Origin: Klebsormidium nitens
Lineage: Eukaryota; Streptophyta; Klebsormidiophyceae; Klebsormidiales; Klebsormidiaceae
Direction of reading: 5' to 3'
Length of the DNA stretch: 64,000 bases
NCBI GenBank assembly: GCA_000708835.1
Contig: DF236954.1
Location: forward strand, 108,647 to 172,646
Within the stretch, counting starts at the first letter, position 1. Each line of letters begins with the position of its first letter. Below, in pieces: positions 1-11,700 of the stretch. Under the pieces are notes generated by a model. That model did no database searches. It saw only the letters and a program-made list of their open reading frames with translations, and was not told the DNA's origin. The position numbers and the translations under genes were made by a program.

Positions 1-827
1 TAAAATGAGCATGAGATATTGCTGTTGATTGCCTGAAGGATGTGAGTAATCCTTTCGAGTTGAGTTATTTGTTTCTGTCTCGGTTTTGATTTGTTTTGAC
101 GAGTTTGAAGCCCGGTCTTAGAGTTGACATCAGAAACGGGTTCGTCTTACTTGCATGCACGTGCGCTTGATTCCAATATGCATGATTGAGAGGTCACGAC
201 AGCCTTTTCATCAGGTTAGCAGCGCTCTTATTATGCCCTGATTGCTCCGAAAGAGTGGTTTTGTGAGGATTGCAGGGTCCATATCTGGCCCGTAAGAAGT
301 TCTAGCCGGATTGGCAATGAGAGCGAGCGTTGCTGGGTTCTTTCCAGCGGTTCACCCTCTGTTCTGAGCCATTGTGAGGCGCAGCGGGGTCACCACGTCG
401 ATTCGCTGGAAAGCGAGCTTTTTTGAGGGTGTTCTCGGTCTTTCATAGGTATCAGACCCTTAAAGTCTCAGACTAGCGAGGTGATCTTCAACAACAAGGA
501 ACTGTGTGTGGCTATGATGAGGCACCAATTGGATGAGTTTCCAATATGTAACCTGAAGCCACCACCGAAAATAATGCGTCTCCTTTTCTCCAGGAGAACA
601 CAGGGGGGTTTTACATCATTGTCTCCAAAACAAATCCTCCAGGCCAAATTTCGATCTGCTAGACTTAGCTGCCATCCGGATCAAGATCAAAGTTCGATAG
701 TGCAAGCTCATCCTATAGTTCCTGCCTTTCTCAAGGCGACCAGAATCAGTCTCAGCTATGTCCCATTTCAGCTCACCAAATATTCAGCACAAAGGCAACT
801 CGAGCTTCGTTTCTTTCCGTTCCGCAG
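1..827. other. Upstream part of the VOC gene, exons unresolved
   Basis: This stretch should contain the intron(s) and 5' exons of the VOC gene, or the window edge may cut the gene. The only coding hint is near 481-560, where the plus frame reads ELCVAMMRHQLDEF, which could be a VOC strand. It ends at a possible donor (GTAACC near 555) in phase 1, which does not match the phase-0 exon at 828. No confident start codon was found. Confidence 0.35.
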
Positions 828-1628
828 CGCGACGTCCGGCTGGCGGGCGGCATCGAGCCGCCACACGATCAGAGCGACACGCCCCCGAATGTCGTCATCA
901 GTCTGATGTATTCTGACGTGCACGCGGCGTACCGTCACGCGGTGGCCAACGGAGCGCTCGGGATGGCGCCCCCGGAGAACAAGCCGTGGGGGATGACGGC
1001 AGGGTGCGTCATGCTTATGTCTGCAAGATGCTTGCCATTTGATTCTGTAAGAGCTTTCCCGTTCGCTGTGCCGAAGTTTGTTGATCGACGTTGGATTTCT
1101 GCTTAAGCTAGTAGCGTCTGTTCTGTCTCTTTACGTCGAAGTAACAGCGCCTGTGGTATGGGTCTGCCTCTGGCGATTGATGAAAGTCGTGAAGAAAGTT
1201 TGCGTTGAGTCTCTGCTTTGAATCGCCGTCTCTTTTAGGCACAGCTCTGGCTGAACAGCTTGTACTCCGTTTCTGAAGCATCTCGTGCATCACTCGCTGA
1301 TGGTCCGAACGAGATACGTCCGCAGACATCAGCCCATCAATTTCATTGGATCAAAAAATATCTGCCCTCGTCTTTCCTTTGACTAGCTCGTCTGTTGACT
1401 ATTGCAAAGCCAGTTCAAACTAGAATTTGAAGTCAGGTTTGGTTTCCAAAGTGTTATTCGACCTCTGAGCGCTTCCGGCCACTGCTATCGGGGTTGCCTC
1501 GACGAGACTGGGCATCCAGAGCTCCAACTGTTACTGAACAAGAAATCTGGTTTTCGCGGCGCAGGTACGTGAAGGATATTGACGGCATCCTTGTGCAGCT
1601 CGCAAGCCCTGTCCGGGGTCGCACATGA
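828..1628 (+). CDS. Glyoxalase/VOC-superfamily protein, 3' two exons
   Basis: Two exons join in frame: 828-1003 and 1565-1628, with acceptor TTCCGCAG before 828, donor GTGCGT at 1004, acceptor GGCGCAG before 1565 and stop TGA at 1626-1628. The peptide shows the C-terminal half of a vicinal-oxygen-chelate module: SLMYSDVHAAYRHAVANGA, then APPENKPWGMTAG, then YVKDIDGILVQLASPV. These match the family pattern of a betaalpha strand/helix, the PPEDKPWG loop and the closing YV-DPDG-LVEL strand. The first exon enters in phase 0 and the junction codon restores Gly between TAG and YVKD. In this fold the final strand usually carries a metal-binding Glu; here the matching position reads VQL, so metal chemistry is uncertain. 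Upstream exons were not resolved: an open stretch at about 481-560 (VIFNNKELCVAMM) resembles an earlier VOC strand but its phase does not join cleanly. Substrate cannot be told; glyoxalase I, dioxygenase and resistance-type members share this signature. Confidence 0.7.
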
Positions 1629-2701
1629 GTAATTTCTGATCTGGCTATTGCTGCTTTCAAAGTAATTGAGTAATCTCTAATCCCTAAAAACGGTCCGAAC
1701 CTTCTACCGAGATGGGGGGTAGTTTTGTGTAAGCAGTTAAATGCTCAAGGCAACTTGTGCGGCAGTTCGCGACGAGCTGGCGTCTCGAACTTCCAAGATC
1801 AGTAGAGACGCCATCCGCGCCAATCGAGTCGAAAAGCTAGGAGGTTGAGATCTTAACACTAGGTATTTGAAGGGTGTCAGTGGGACGCTACTGAGGATTG
1901 ATGGATCAAGCGGCAGATTCAACATTCAAGGAGTACGTGATTCGCGAGAAGTGAGAATGATCTTGTTGCGTCACAAAGCTGGCATGTGCACGCAAGCAAT
2001 GCCATGCCAATATCCGAGAAGAGAAGGTACGTCGACCTTGGCAATCTGGCGCGTCCGGTCATGCAGGAATTTTCGGAGGCCGTTGGCCTGACGGTTGTTT
2101 AGTAAAGGAGTTCAATCAGATCTTTCCGGCCACTCTGTATTCAGTGACCGGCCAAGGTTCGCTGCCGCCTATAATGATAGCCTTAATAAATGAGGATGAC
2201 AATCACCTAAGTAGATTTATAACCTGGCCATGCAAGACCTGGAGCAACATGATGCAATCATGTAGGTTGCCACCAATCTGCGATACGCATGTCTGATGAT
2301 GCAACGCGCGAAAGTCTAACGTGCACAGCAGATGATTCTGGCTTAGATGATGTTCGACAATGCTTGTATTTGGACTCAGTGTCTGTCATGCAGCCTCCTA
2401 CAGTCTCGAGCAAGAAATGTAGGAGGCACATATTGGCCGTGCTGCCTTGAGCATTTGAGTACATTTACGGCCTTGCCTGACCCAGACTAGGATTGCAGCC
2501 ATCGGGGTTGGCTGGAGGAACTGGTCAGGAAGAGAGGTCTTTAGGAGCTTAAATGAAGAGTACCAAAACGCCCAGTTCTACAACATGCAGCGGCGTGTGT
2601 GATGTCGCGTTAGTGGGTGCCCCTTTTATCATATACACCTATGTTGATCTACGTGATCCCCCAGATCAGTCAAAACTAGGATAAGCTTCTCGTCCATTCA
2701 A
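1629..2701. other. Convergent intergenic region
   Basis: About 1.07 kb between the stops of two convergent genes (VOC on +, TPR/DnaJ on -). It must hold both 3' UTRs. Short open frames here show no family pattern and no splice-consistent extension. I see no repeat or RNA gene. Confidence 0.6.
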
Positions 2702-5700
2702 TCAGTAAAAGTCCGCGTCCCAATAGTAGTCCGAGTTGTCGTCATCTCTCGACTTGCTCGCACCGCGCCCCTTGCGGCCGAAAAAGTCTTCCGGCCACTC
2801 GGAATCGAACGGCCTCCGCACGTTTGACCAAGAGCTCGCCCCCGAGCCCCGGCCCCCGTGAGAGCGCGAAAAGCCATGCGATCGAGACGAGCGTCCGAAG
2901 TTGCGCACGGACGACCGGAAAGTGCGGTCCTCTTCGTCCGCATCGTACGCCATGCGCTGCAAGAGAGATCGTAAAAATTTGTCAGCCAGCTAACGTGCTG
3001 ACGATAGGTTTGGATAATGAGCACACCGAGCGATATTACCCATCGCTCTGGAAGGGCATTCGGCGATTGCCTACACATGCGCACGCAAGAGGTAGAATGT
3101 CAATAAACTGGGTTCGCGTCTACCAGACCGACTCTGGCCAAAAGACTGCGACAGCCATATTCGAGAGATGGGGAATAGATCTTGGGAAAGGGCAGAGAAG
3201 ACTTGTTCCTCCAGGTTTCGAACTTCGGAGATCGCCTACCCGTTCCACGGATCCAGAGCACCGCTCACCTTGCTAGGATTTGACAGCACGTTGTACGCCT
3301 CGCCGATGATCTTGAACAGGCGCTCGGCTTCACTGTGGATCTCCTCAGTCACGGCCGCCTTCTCTTCTTCCTTAAGCATGCTCAGGAACTGCACAGCCTG
3401 CAAAACACGAAGAGTGCGGAGAACTCAGAAATGCATCAGGGTTTGAAAAGCAGGGCTGAAGAAGAAAATCCGAGCTACCAGGACACGGAAGATGAGCGAG
3501 ACCTTTCAGTACGCCAGCTTGGATGTCAAGGGTCGGCCAGAGAGACAAAACATATTGTTTCTGCTGACAATCGTTCTGCAATACGCCGAGAAGGCTGACG
3601 GATTCATTGCCTGTGTCCTTGGAGAGAGGAAAGGCAAGGCGATTGGTAAAACAGATTCTCAGAAGTACCAAAAACATGCTTGGTACTTGCAGCCGCTAGC
3701 TGTGAAGCACCGCAGCTCTGAGAAATAAACAGATCCAGCTGGCAAACTGCAACACTGCAAAACACTTCCATTGCCGCCTGCTTCCAGAAGATCCTCAATC
3801 CATAAGCACAGCAACATCTCATACCCTATACTTCAGCGCCGTACCTTATCCGGGTGATGCCGCAGCGCCGCCTTGCGGTACGCCTTTTTGATCTCCGCTT
3901 CGCCTCCCTCTTTCTCCACTCCGAGCACCTTATAGTGATCCACCGGGACGTCCTTTTGCACCGCTTCCTGAGCCTTCTTCTTGCGCTCTGCGACCCCCCG
4001 GATCTCCTGCGTGAGCTGCGGGTCCCGATGGGAGGCCTTCTGGCGTGACGTCAGGATTCCGGACAGGCGCTCCAGGTCGCGGACGGACTCCGAGTGGTCG
4101 CGGATGAGCTCGTGGAGCGTGGCGCGGCGGGACAGGGCCTGCAGAGCGAGGAGTAAATGGCGTGAGACGGAAGGGCTTTATCGTCTCCTTCGGCGGGAGA
4201 GCGCCTGCGAAAAGTCAAATTGCCTTCTCAGACTCCAGAGTAAGTGGAGTGCTTTCACTCCGCTCACTTTGGAGTAAGTACACTGCTGCAGTACTGCTGG
4301 GACAAGCGCGCCTAGATCCAGGAATTAAAAATGTGTCTTTGATGTCAGATGATCACCGCGAACCGAGAGCGTGAGATTGCAAAAGAAGTCACACATGCGA
4401 GTCTGCCGAAAGTAGCGACTGCAGATTAAACGAAAGCTGAGTAAGCTGAGTGACACCACAACGTTTCATCTCAAGACTTCTCTTCTTGTCCAAAGGGTTG
4501 TAAGCGCGCCCCTTCTCCCCTCAGTCAGGAACTCACAACGTTTGCAAGGGCAATACCGATCTTTTATCAAACCGCTTGTTTGGCCCAAGCCACTCAAATG
4601 GCTCCTACGAGATTCAGCTTCTTATCTCGCTCAGGCCTTTCACAATTGGCCCTTTTCCAATCAATGCAAACAGTCTCCAAAACCCCCCGCCGACCCTTAC
4701 CTTTGCATACCCGGGGTCGAGCACGACCGCCCGGCTGCAGTCTGCGATCGCCTCGGCGAAGCTCCCCAGGGCCTGGTACGCTGCCGCGCGGTTGGCGAGG
4801 CACACCGCGTTGAAGGGGCGGCTCGAGCTGTTGCACGCGAGCGCCGCCGAGTAGTGCTCGATTGCGACCTCGCGCTTGCCGGCCTGGAACGCAGCGTTGC
4901 CAGCGGCCTGGGAAAGGGAATGAACATGAGAAGAGCTCTGCATAGAGACTGCGGCAATTTGTTAATCAAGAGGTGGGCCGAAAGAAACAAGTTGCTTGTC
5001 CCCGAGTGGTCGGAAGCGATGGGGCTCTGCCGCTGCGGGGTCTTGCGGCACATGTAACTTTGAGACGACGAAAGCTGAACGGCGGAATTGTCAACGGAAA
5101 AGGGAAACCTCTCAAAATGAACACTTCCAGACACTCGTAGAATGAGGTCGGCTATGAGATCGCTTTACATGTCAACCTGTAAGGAAGGACTCAAGAAACA
5201 TCTTAAAAGATGCTTCCACAATAAATGAAAAACCCGATGGCGACTTTACTTACGAGCCGTGATACAATGAAACGCCGAGAGTCCGTAGATATTAGGCCCC
5301 ATTACAGTTGGTGCTCCTAAGTGCACGAATCAGATCTGACCTTACGAAGTAGATGAAAGAGAATCAAGAAATCAAGAGTTAATGCATCGCACCTTGTGTT
5401 TCTGCAGCTCCTTGATGAACGCTCGCAACCCCTCGAGAGTTTCTTCCGATGCAGCCGCCCTTCCCGCGCCCTTCTCGTTGACCGTTACCGCTTCCACCTT
5501 CCCGGCCAACTCGTCCGCCTCCTCTAGTTTCCCCAGGTGGTACTGCGCCAGAGCGCTCACACGCCACCGCCACGTTCGGACACTTTCTACCCCCGTTAGG
5601 ACCCCGTCCGAATCCTCCTCTTCGCCGTCCGCGCCCTCGCCGCGCGCCCGATTGAGCTCCGACGCGGCCAGACTCGACTCGCAGAACTCAATGACGTCAT

Positions 5701-8700
5701 CGAACTTGCGGAGCCAGAGGAGCGCGAGCGCGCGCAGCTCGTGGAGCGCCTCCGAGTGCCCTGCGACAACTAGGGTGGCGGACACGAGCTTCAGGGCTTC
5801 GGACGCGCGGCTTGCTGACACCTGGCGGAACGGCCGGGCTAGGAGGCGGGTCGTCTCGGGTGCAGAAACGTTTTCGGTGTCGGGCTGGGAAACGGAGGTC
5901 AGGAGATCCTGGCACTCAAGTAGCTCTGCCGCTTTGGTGACCGCTGCCAGCACCTCTTCCGTCCTCTTGAGGCTTTCGCACGCCTGCAGGGAACGAAGGC
6001 GAAAAAAATGTACACCACCGCTATGGGTCTACTTGAAGCTAAGCCTTTTGGGTCCTGACCGAAAGCAACAGCGCGACAGTACAGAACCAAGTTTGGTTAC
6101 AAGACCAAATGTCCAAGCACAACAACGGAACAACAGTCACAGACCAGCACATCCTTTCCAGCCTAGGCGACTCAATTCTCAGAGAAAGGTAAGGAGAGGT
6201 TCACCAATCTCTCACCTCAGCCCAGACCTTGATGCTCACGCCCCCTCCACCGGGGTTTCCCGCCTTGGCGCATTCTGCGTACCACGCCCGCGCCGCATCG
6301 AACTCGCCCAGCATGAGGTGGCAGTTCGCGGCCCGGAGCCGCACCTTCTCGAACTCGGGGTCGATTGCGCACGCCGTCAGACAGTCCGAGAGCGCCTCGC
6401 GGACGCGCCCGAGGGCCATTCGGACGGCGGCGCGGTTGCTCAGGCACAGCGCGGCCGATTTTGCACACCTGCATGGAAAAAACCCTTTTGAAATTTCCAG
6501 TCATTCGTCCGCATCTGTCCGAAAGTAGATGGAAGAAAACTAGAGCGACAGAATGGCCGCCTAAAGCGCCTATTGGACGCGCCCGCGGGCCATTCGGACT
6601 GCGGCAAGGTTGTTCAGGCACAGCGCGGCCGATTTTGCACACCTGCACGTGAGATGGAATGCACGGACTATTTGCGCATCTAAAGATCGCAGAGGGAGAT
6701 GGAAGAAACATAAAGCGGCATGAAGGCGGCGATCCGAGAGCGTCATTCAGGCACAGCACGGCCTCCTTTAGTATACCTGGCGATGGTGCAAACTCCCACT
6801 CGCTTCCAGAAGACACCCTCAGGAACGATCCACAATATCTCCAGACGGCCTCGACCTTACGTACGCCAGTGAATGACTTCAACTGAACATCGTTTGTAAA
6901 GCAAATTAGATTTCACTCGAATCTATCTACTTTGGTAGACGCTCGCTTCAAACACCCAACGAAAGTGAGCACTCTGTACCCGCTATAAACTCGACCTTCG
7001 AGTTGACTGCGCAACTATTGAAAGGACTGCGTCCGATGTCGGCAAATATTCTCACCTGTCGTACACGAGCCCGTCTCCGGTCGTCACAGCGTCGACGCCC
7101 TTGGTGTAGAGAGCCTCCGCGCCCTTGTAGTCCTTACTGGCATACGCCTGGTTCCCCTTGAGCCGCCACCGCTCACAGGTAGATGCGGCTTCCGTTGCCT
7201 GAGCGGTGCTAAACGAGACCTGCAGGTTGGACGGGAATGTCAAATGGGGAGCATCTGAAACTTACTCAAGAGCGTACGCGTGGAGCCTGCTCCATTACCT
7301 GAGCTGTGCTGAGCGAGACCTGCACGTTAGTCGGAAATGTCAGATGGGGATCTTTTGCAATAAATCCGGAGTGCTGGCTGAAAGTCAGGGCGAAGACGAG
7401 GACCGCCTGCTTTGGCTTGCAGGCATTGCGGTGGACAGTTCGCTCAAAACGCAAAGTAATCAATCAAGCCTCTGCACAGATGCACAGCAGCGGAGATAGT
7501 CTTATGGAGTTTCCAATATCAGCACCGCGCATAACAACAGGCGGCAGTCCCTTTTCTCAACATCGTCGCGACTTTGCAGCAAAAAAGACCAAGGAAAGCC
7601 GCTTGTGTAAGTGACCAAGTAGTCCGAGATGCAGGATTGCAGCAAGCAGACGTCTTGTCGGCCAGCAAAAAGCGCATGCGCAGCAAACGGTGTGGTAAGC
7701 CCCAGTCATCAACACCGGTCTCAGCAAGAGATAAAAAAGGCGGTCTGACATTTTTTGTGATGCGCCCAGAAACCCTCAACCCGCAGCCGAAACTTATGAA
7801 GCGTCTTGTCCTCAGCCTGTGCACTCACCACATCCGGAGGTAGATCGTCGAGACCACCTTCAACCTTCGGCGCACCCTCTTCGACTGGCGCGCCGCTGGT
7901 CGGATCAAAGTACTGAAAGTAGCTTTCCGAGCTTTCTGGATAGTACACTTGGTTTCGGGACGGTTTGCGGCCCCCTGGCCCCTGAACCTCCTGCCTCTTT
8001 CCGTTTCCGTTCTCCTCGTCCATGGCTTCCGGGCTTGCCACGTCATCGGCTGTCAGATCGATGTACGAAGAGGCCCCTCCGGAAAGAGAACTAGAGTGGA
8101 GCTTGTCCCAGCTCGCGCGGGCTCTGCTGGGGCCCACCCTGCGCGCTTTCCGGACCGGTTTTGGCGACTGCACCTGAGCAGCGCTTGTCGCTGCGGGATG
8201 GGGCATGGTGGACCCGGGAAAGATCGGGTTAGACGAGTCTGGGAACGTTGGCTTGCTAGGATCAGCGTACTCAGTACCTCCAAAGAACGGATTGCCGAAG
8301 ATTGGGTTAGGGGAGGTGGGGAAGGTCGGGTTAGGAGAGGCGGGAAAAGTCGGGTTAGGAGAAGGGGGAAAAGTAGGATTAGGGGAGGGAGAGAAAGTCG
8401 GGTTAGGAGAGTTGGGGAAGGTCGGGTTAGGTGAATCCGGAAACTGGCTGCCTGCAAAGGTCCACTCTGGAAGCGCGCTGCTCTTTGCTGCATCGGAAGC
8501 GCCATAACCCGGTGGTTCCGGAAACCTGCCCGCCCCTTTTGGCGCCCCTGGGGCAAAGCCCGGGCCACTAACCCCAAGCACCGTCTTCTCTGCTGACTGC
8601 CTCGGAGCCTTGCCTCGCTCCAGAGACCGCCTCCGGCCGCCTTCGGTCGAACGCCGCAGCGAGTCGCTTCGCTCCATGGACCGTCTCGAAAGGGACGAGC

Positions 8701-11700
8701 GCCGGGGCGACTTGGGCGACGTCGGGCCTGACGCAAAAACGAACGGCCCGGCCACCGGTGGCGGTCTGGGGGGGCTGCCCGGGGACTGGGCCTGGAAGGC
8801 AAACGGCCCCTCAGCAGCCTTTCCCGCACCGAAAATGAACGAACCTGCTGAAGTCTTTGGTGCAGCATCCGTTTTTATGTTCGCTGGAGGAACCTCTTCG
8901 GCTTTACTTGGTTCGTTGAACTTCGGTTCCGCTGGTCCGCCCCTTTCGCCCTCTTTGAAGCCCCCGAGCCTGCTAACCGGCTCGTCAATCCCCTCACTGA
9001 CGCCCTCGGCCGGCTGTGCACTGCTGCTCTCACCACCGTTTGGGGCCTTGGCTACGCTCTCCGCCTCGTCCTCAGCATCGCTTTCGGAACTCTCCGTCAA
9101 CTCTTTTTGATCCACCGAGCCCAAGTCCATCTCCTCGACATCAGCCCCCAGCGCCTCTACTCCTTCGGCTGCTCCTGTAGCAGATTCGCTCTCGTTCTCA
9201 ACCGCGCCAGCGCCATCTTCCCCCCCTTTGCCCACCTCTCGCGCCGTCTTTTTCAGCCGCTCTAGTTTCTCCTTCTCCCCACGGACCCAGTCCTTGTCCT
9301 GCGCCTCCGGGTTCACGTCATCATCGCTCTGGCTATCGCTCTCGCTCGAGTCGTACTCGTACGGCTCCTTAGGCGGCGTCCACCGACCAGTCCAAGCCTC
9401 GCCCCCTTTCGCCGTCCGCTTATCGCCCTCGCTCTCCTCAAAGCTGCTGCTGCCCTCTTCCAAGTCCCCATCGTACGACGCACTAACCCGGACCCCATTC
9501 ACGCCCGCCTTCCGGGGCCCCTTCACACCCGCCCTGGGCTTCCCTACCCCCGTCGCTGCGTAGCGGTTGTTGACAGTCGCTCCGAAGCCCTTGGCTTCTG
9601 CCGTCCCCGCACTCTGCTCTTCACCAAGGCCCTTATCCCCCCTTTTGGCAGCGGCCGGACTGGCGTCCTCTTTTCCGACCCGCTTCTCCGGCCCCGCACC
9701 ATGCACATCTCCATTTTCGAAACTCTCCCGCCCGGGGGAGATGTCCATCGGCTGGGGCGACTCAACCCTCGCCTCCTGCTCTTCTTCCATCGGTCCCAGA
9801 GGTACCCCGCCGGCCCCTGGGTTCGCGCTCCCGCTCTCAACAACCCCAGAAGCAGCAGAGGCTGGTTTGGGACTTGCGGGTATCGGTGGCTTCCCTACGG
9901 GAGTCCGCTGCAAGCTCCTGGTCGCCGTGAACGCGGTCTTGCCGGAGGGAGACGCCTTCTTGGCCATCTTCTGCTCTGACCGCCGCTTCGCCGGAGTCCC
10001 TGGGGACACCCCTCCACCGCCAAACGCCACAAACGGGGGCACTTGGGGGCTTCCACCAACCTCAGGACTCGAGTCCCGAGCTGCAAAGACCGGCTGACTC
10101 TTGCCGAACACCCCAGCGCCGAAGCTCTCTGAAGTCGTGTCCTCGTCTGGAATGGAGCCCTTGAAATGGAAACCCCTGAGACCCTCGAGGCTTGAAGCGG
10201 TGCCGGCAGCGGCTCCCTCAAATGTGACTCCCTCTTTCGACTTCGCCCCAGCTAAGTGGAGCCTCTCTGCGAAGCTCTGGCTGAATTGCGAGCTGTCAGC
10301 CTCGCCAATTTTCTTCCCCAGCGACTCGGGCTGATCGCGTGCGCCGCTCGCGCTGCCTCCGCTGCTCCCAGCACTGAAGACAAACGCATTGATGCCTTGC
10401 GGAGGGGCCGGTTTCGCCTTTTCAGGATCCGGCAGCGGCGACTGGACAAACGAAGGGGAGGGGAGATGCGAGCCAAAGCCTGGCGCAGCCGTTTGATTGG
10501 AGGGGGCCTGCGGAGGGGTCTGGAAGACGAAGGGGTTTTGGGCTGCGAGCGCCTTTGCTGATTGAGCACCGAAAACGACGAAGGCATCCCGTTCTGCTGC
10601 CTTGCTGGGCTGCTGGTTCTTTGCGCCTACCGCTCTCTCTGGAGGGAAAATCGAACTGAAAGCAAATGGTGCTTTGCCTCCAAAGAGCACCTCCGGGGCT
10701 ACATGGAATAAGGAAGCGCTCTCTTCGTTTGGCTGAGGCTTTGGAGCGGGCTTCTCCGCAGCCCGTGTGCTGCTTTGTGGCTTGGAGGGACTGACGGGGG
10801 GGGCTCTTGGCTTGGAGAGGTTTAGCTTGTCGAAGCCCTGAGCGAGGCCTTCCGCTTGCTGCTTTCGGTACATGGTGGCAAAGGGCCGCCGCCTGTCAAC
10901 CACTGGCTCTTGCGCCTCTCCCAAACCCTGTGCGCTTGTGGGCCCCTTCACGGGGGCTGGAAAAGCAAAGGGCTCGTCCGCGAACAGGGAAAACCCCTGG
11001 GTTTGCCCTGGCCCAATGCTCCCCTTGCTCTCATTGGACCTGCTCTGACGCTCTTCCACGGTCGGAGATGCTGCCCACGTTGTGTCCCCCAAGCCAGATG
11101 CAGCGTCGGCAAACGCATCGAAGAACGTTGCGTCGGCAGGGGGCGGGCTATTGAGGTCCAGGAAGGAGCTGATCCCAGCCGCCTCCGTGCGCTTCCCCGC
11201 GCCTTTGAACCCCGGCCTGTCTCCGTAATTGGCCCTTATCGAATCAAGCCCATCATACTGTGCACTGCTTCGGTTTCTGCTTGGAGCCACCCGCCCCTGG
11301 GGAGCACTGCTTGGGTTTCTGCTTTGACCAGGCGCTGCAAGCCCCCCGCCAGAGGCCAGCCCAACCCCTGACGGGCCTTTGCTCTGACTCTTGCCGCGTG
11401 TAGGTACTGCCTGGTCCCCGAAGCTCTCCCGCGACGTTGTTGAGCCCGACGTTGTTGGGCCCCCTAATCCTGCTGCCCCCCCAGCTTTCTCCCCAAGCAC
11501 GCCAACATCGAAGCCCCCCGGCTGTGAAACTGCAGGTGCATTGCTGCTACGACCAGGCGCCGGTGCCGCATACCTCGGCCCGGCTGCGTCTGGACCTCCG
11601 GTTTTAGGATTTGCAGCAGCCTTCACCGCCCCTGGGTTGCCCCTCCACGGAACATTGAAAGCAGCCGCTGCAGCGGCCGCCCTCTTCGACTGCAGGTTAC

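Noticed and set aside
5382-6491. Plus-strand 369-codon open frame
   Set aside because: It lies antisense to two TPR/DnaJ exons and the intron between them. Its Arg/Ser-rich composition is a GC-strand shadow; the minus frame has clear TPR sequence.
6217-6882. Minus 221-codon frame with a repeated CKIGRAVPEQP segment
   Set aside because: It is an out-of-frame reading of TPR exon 4 and its intronic copies; the repeat is explained by the tandem duplication.
8280-8440. CRISPR-like or satellite array
   Set aside because: The regular 24-bp units encode SPNPTF in frame inside a supported exon; there are no spacers, and the genome is eukaryotic.
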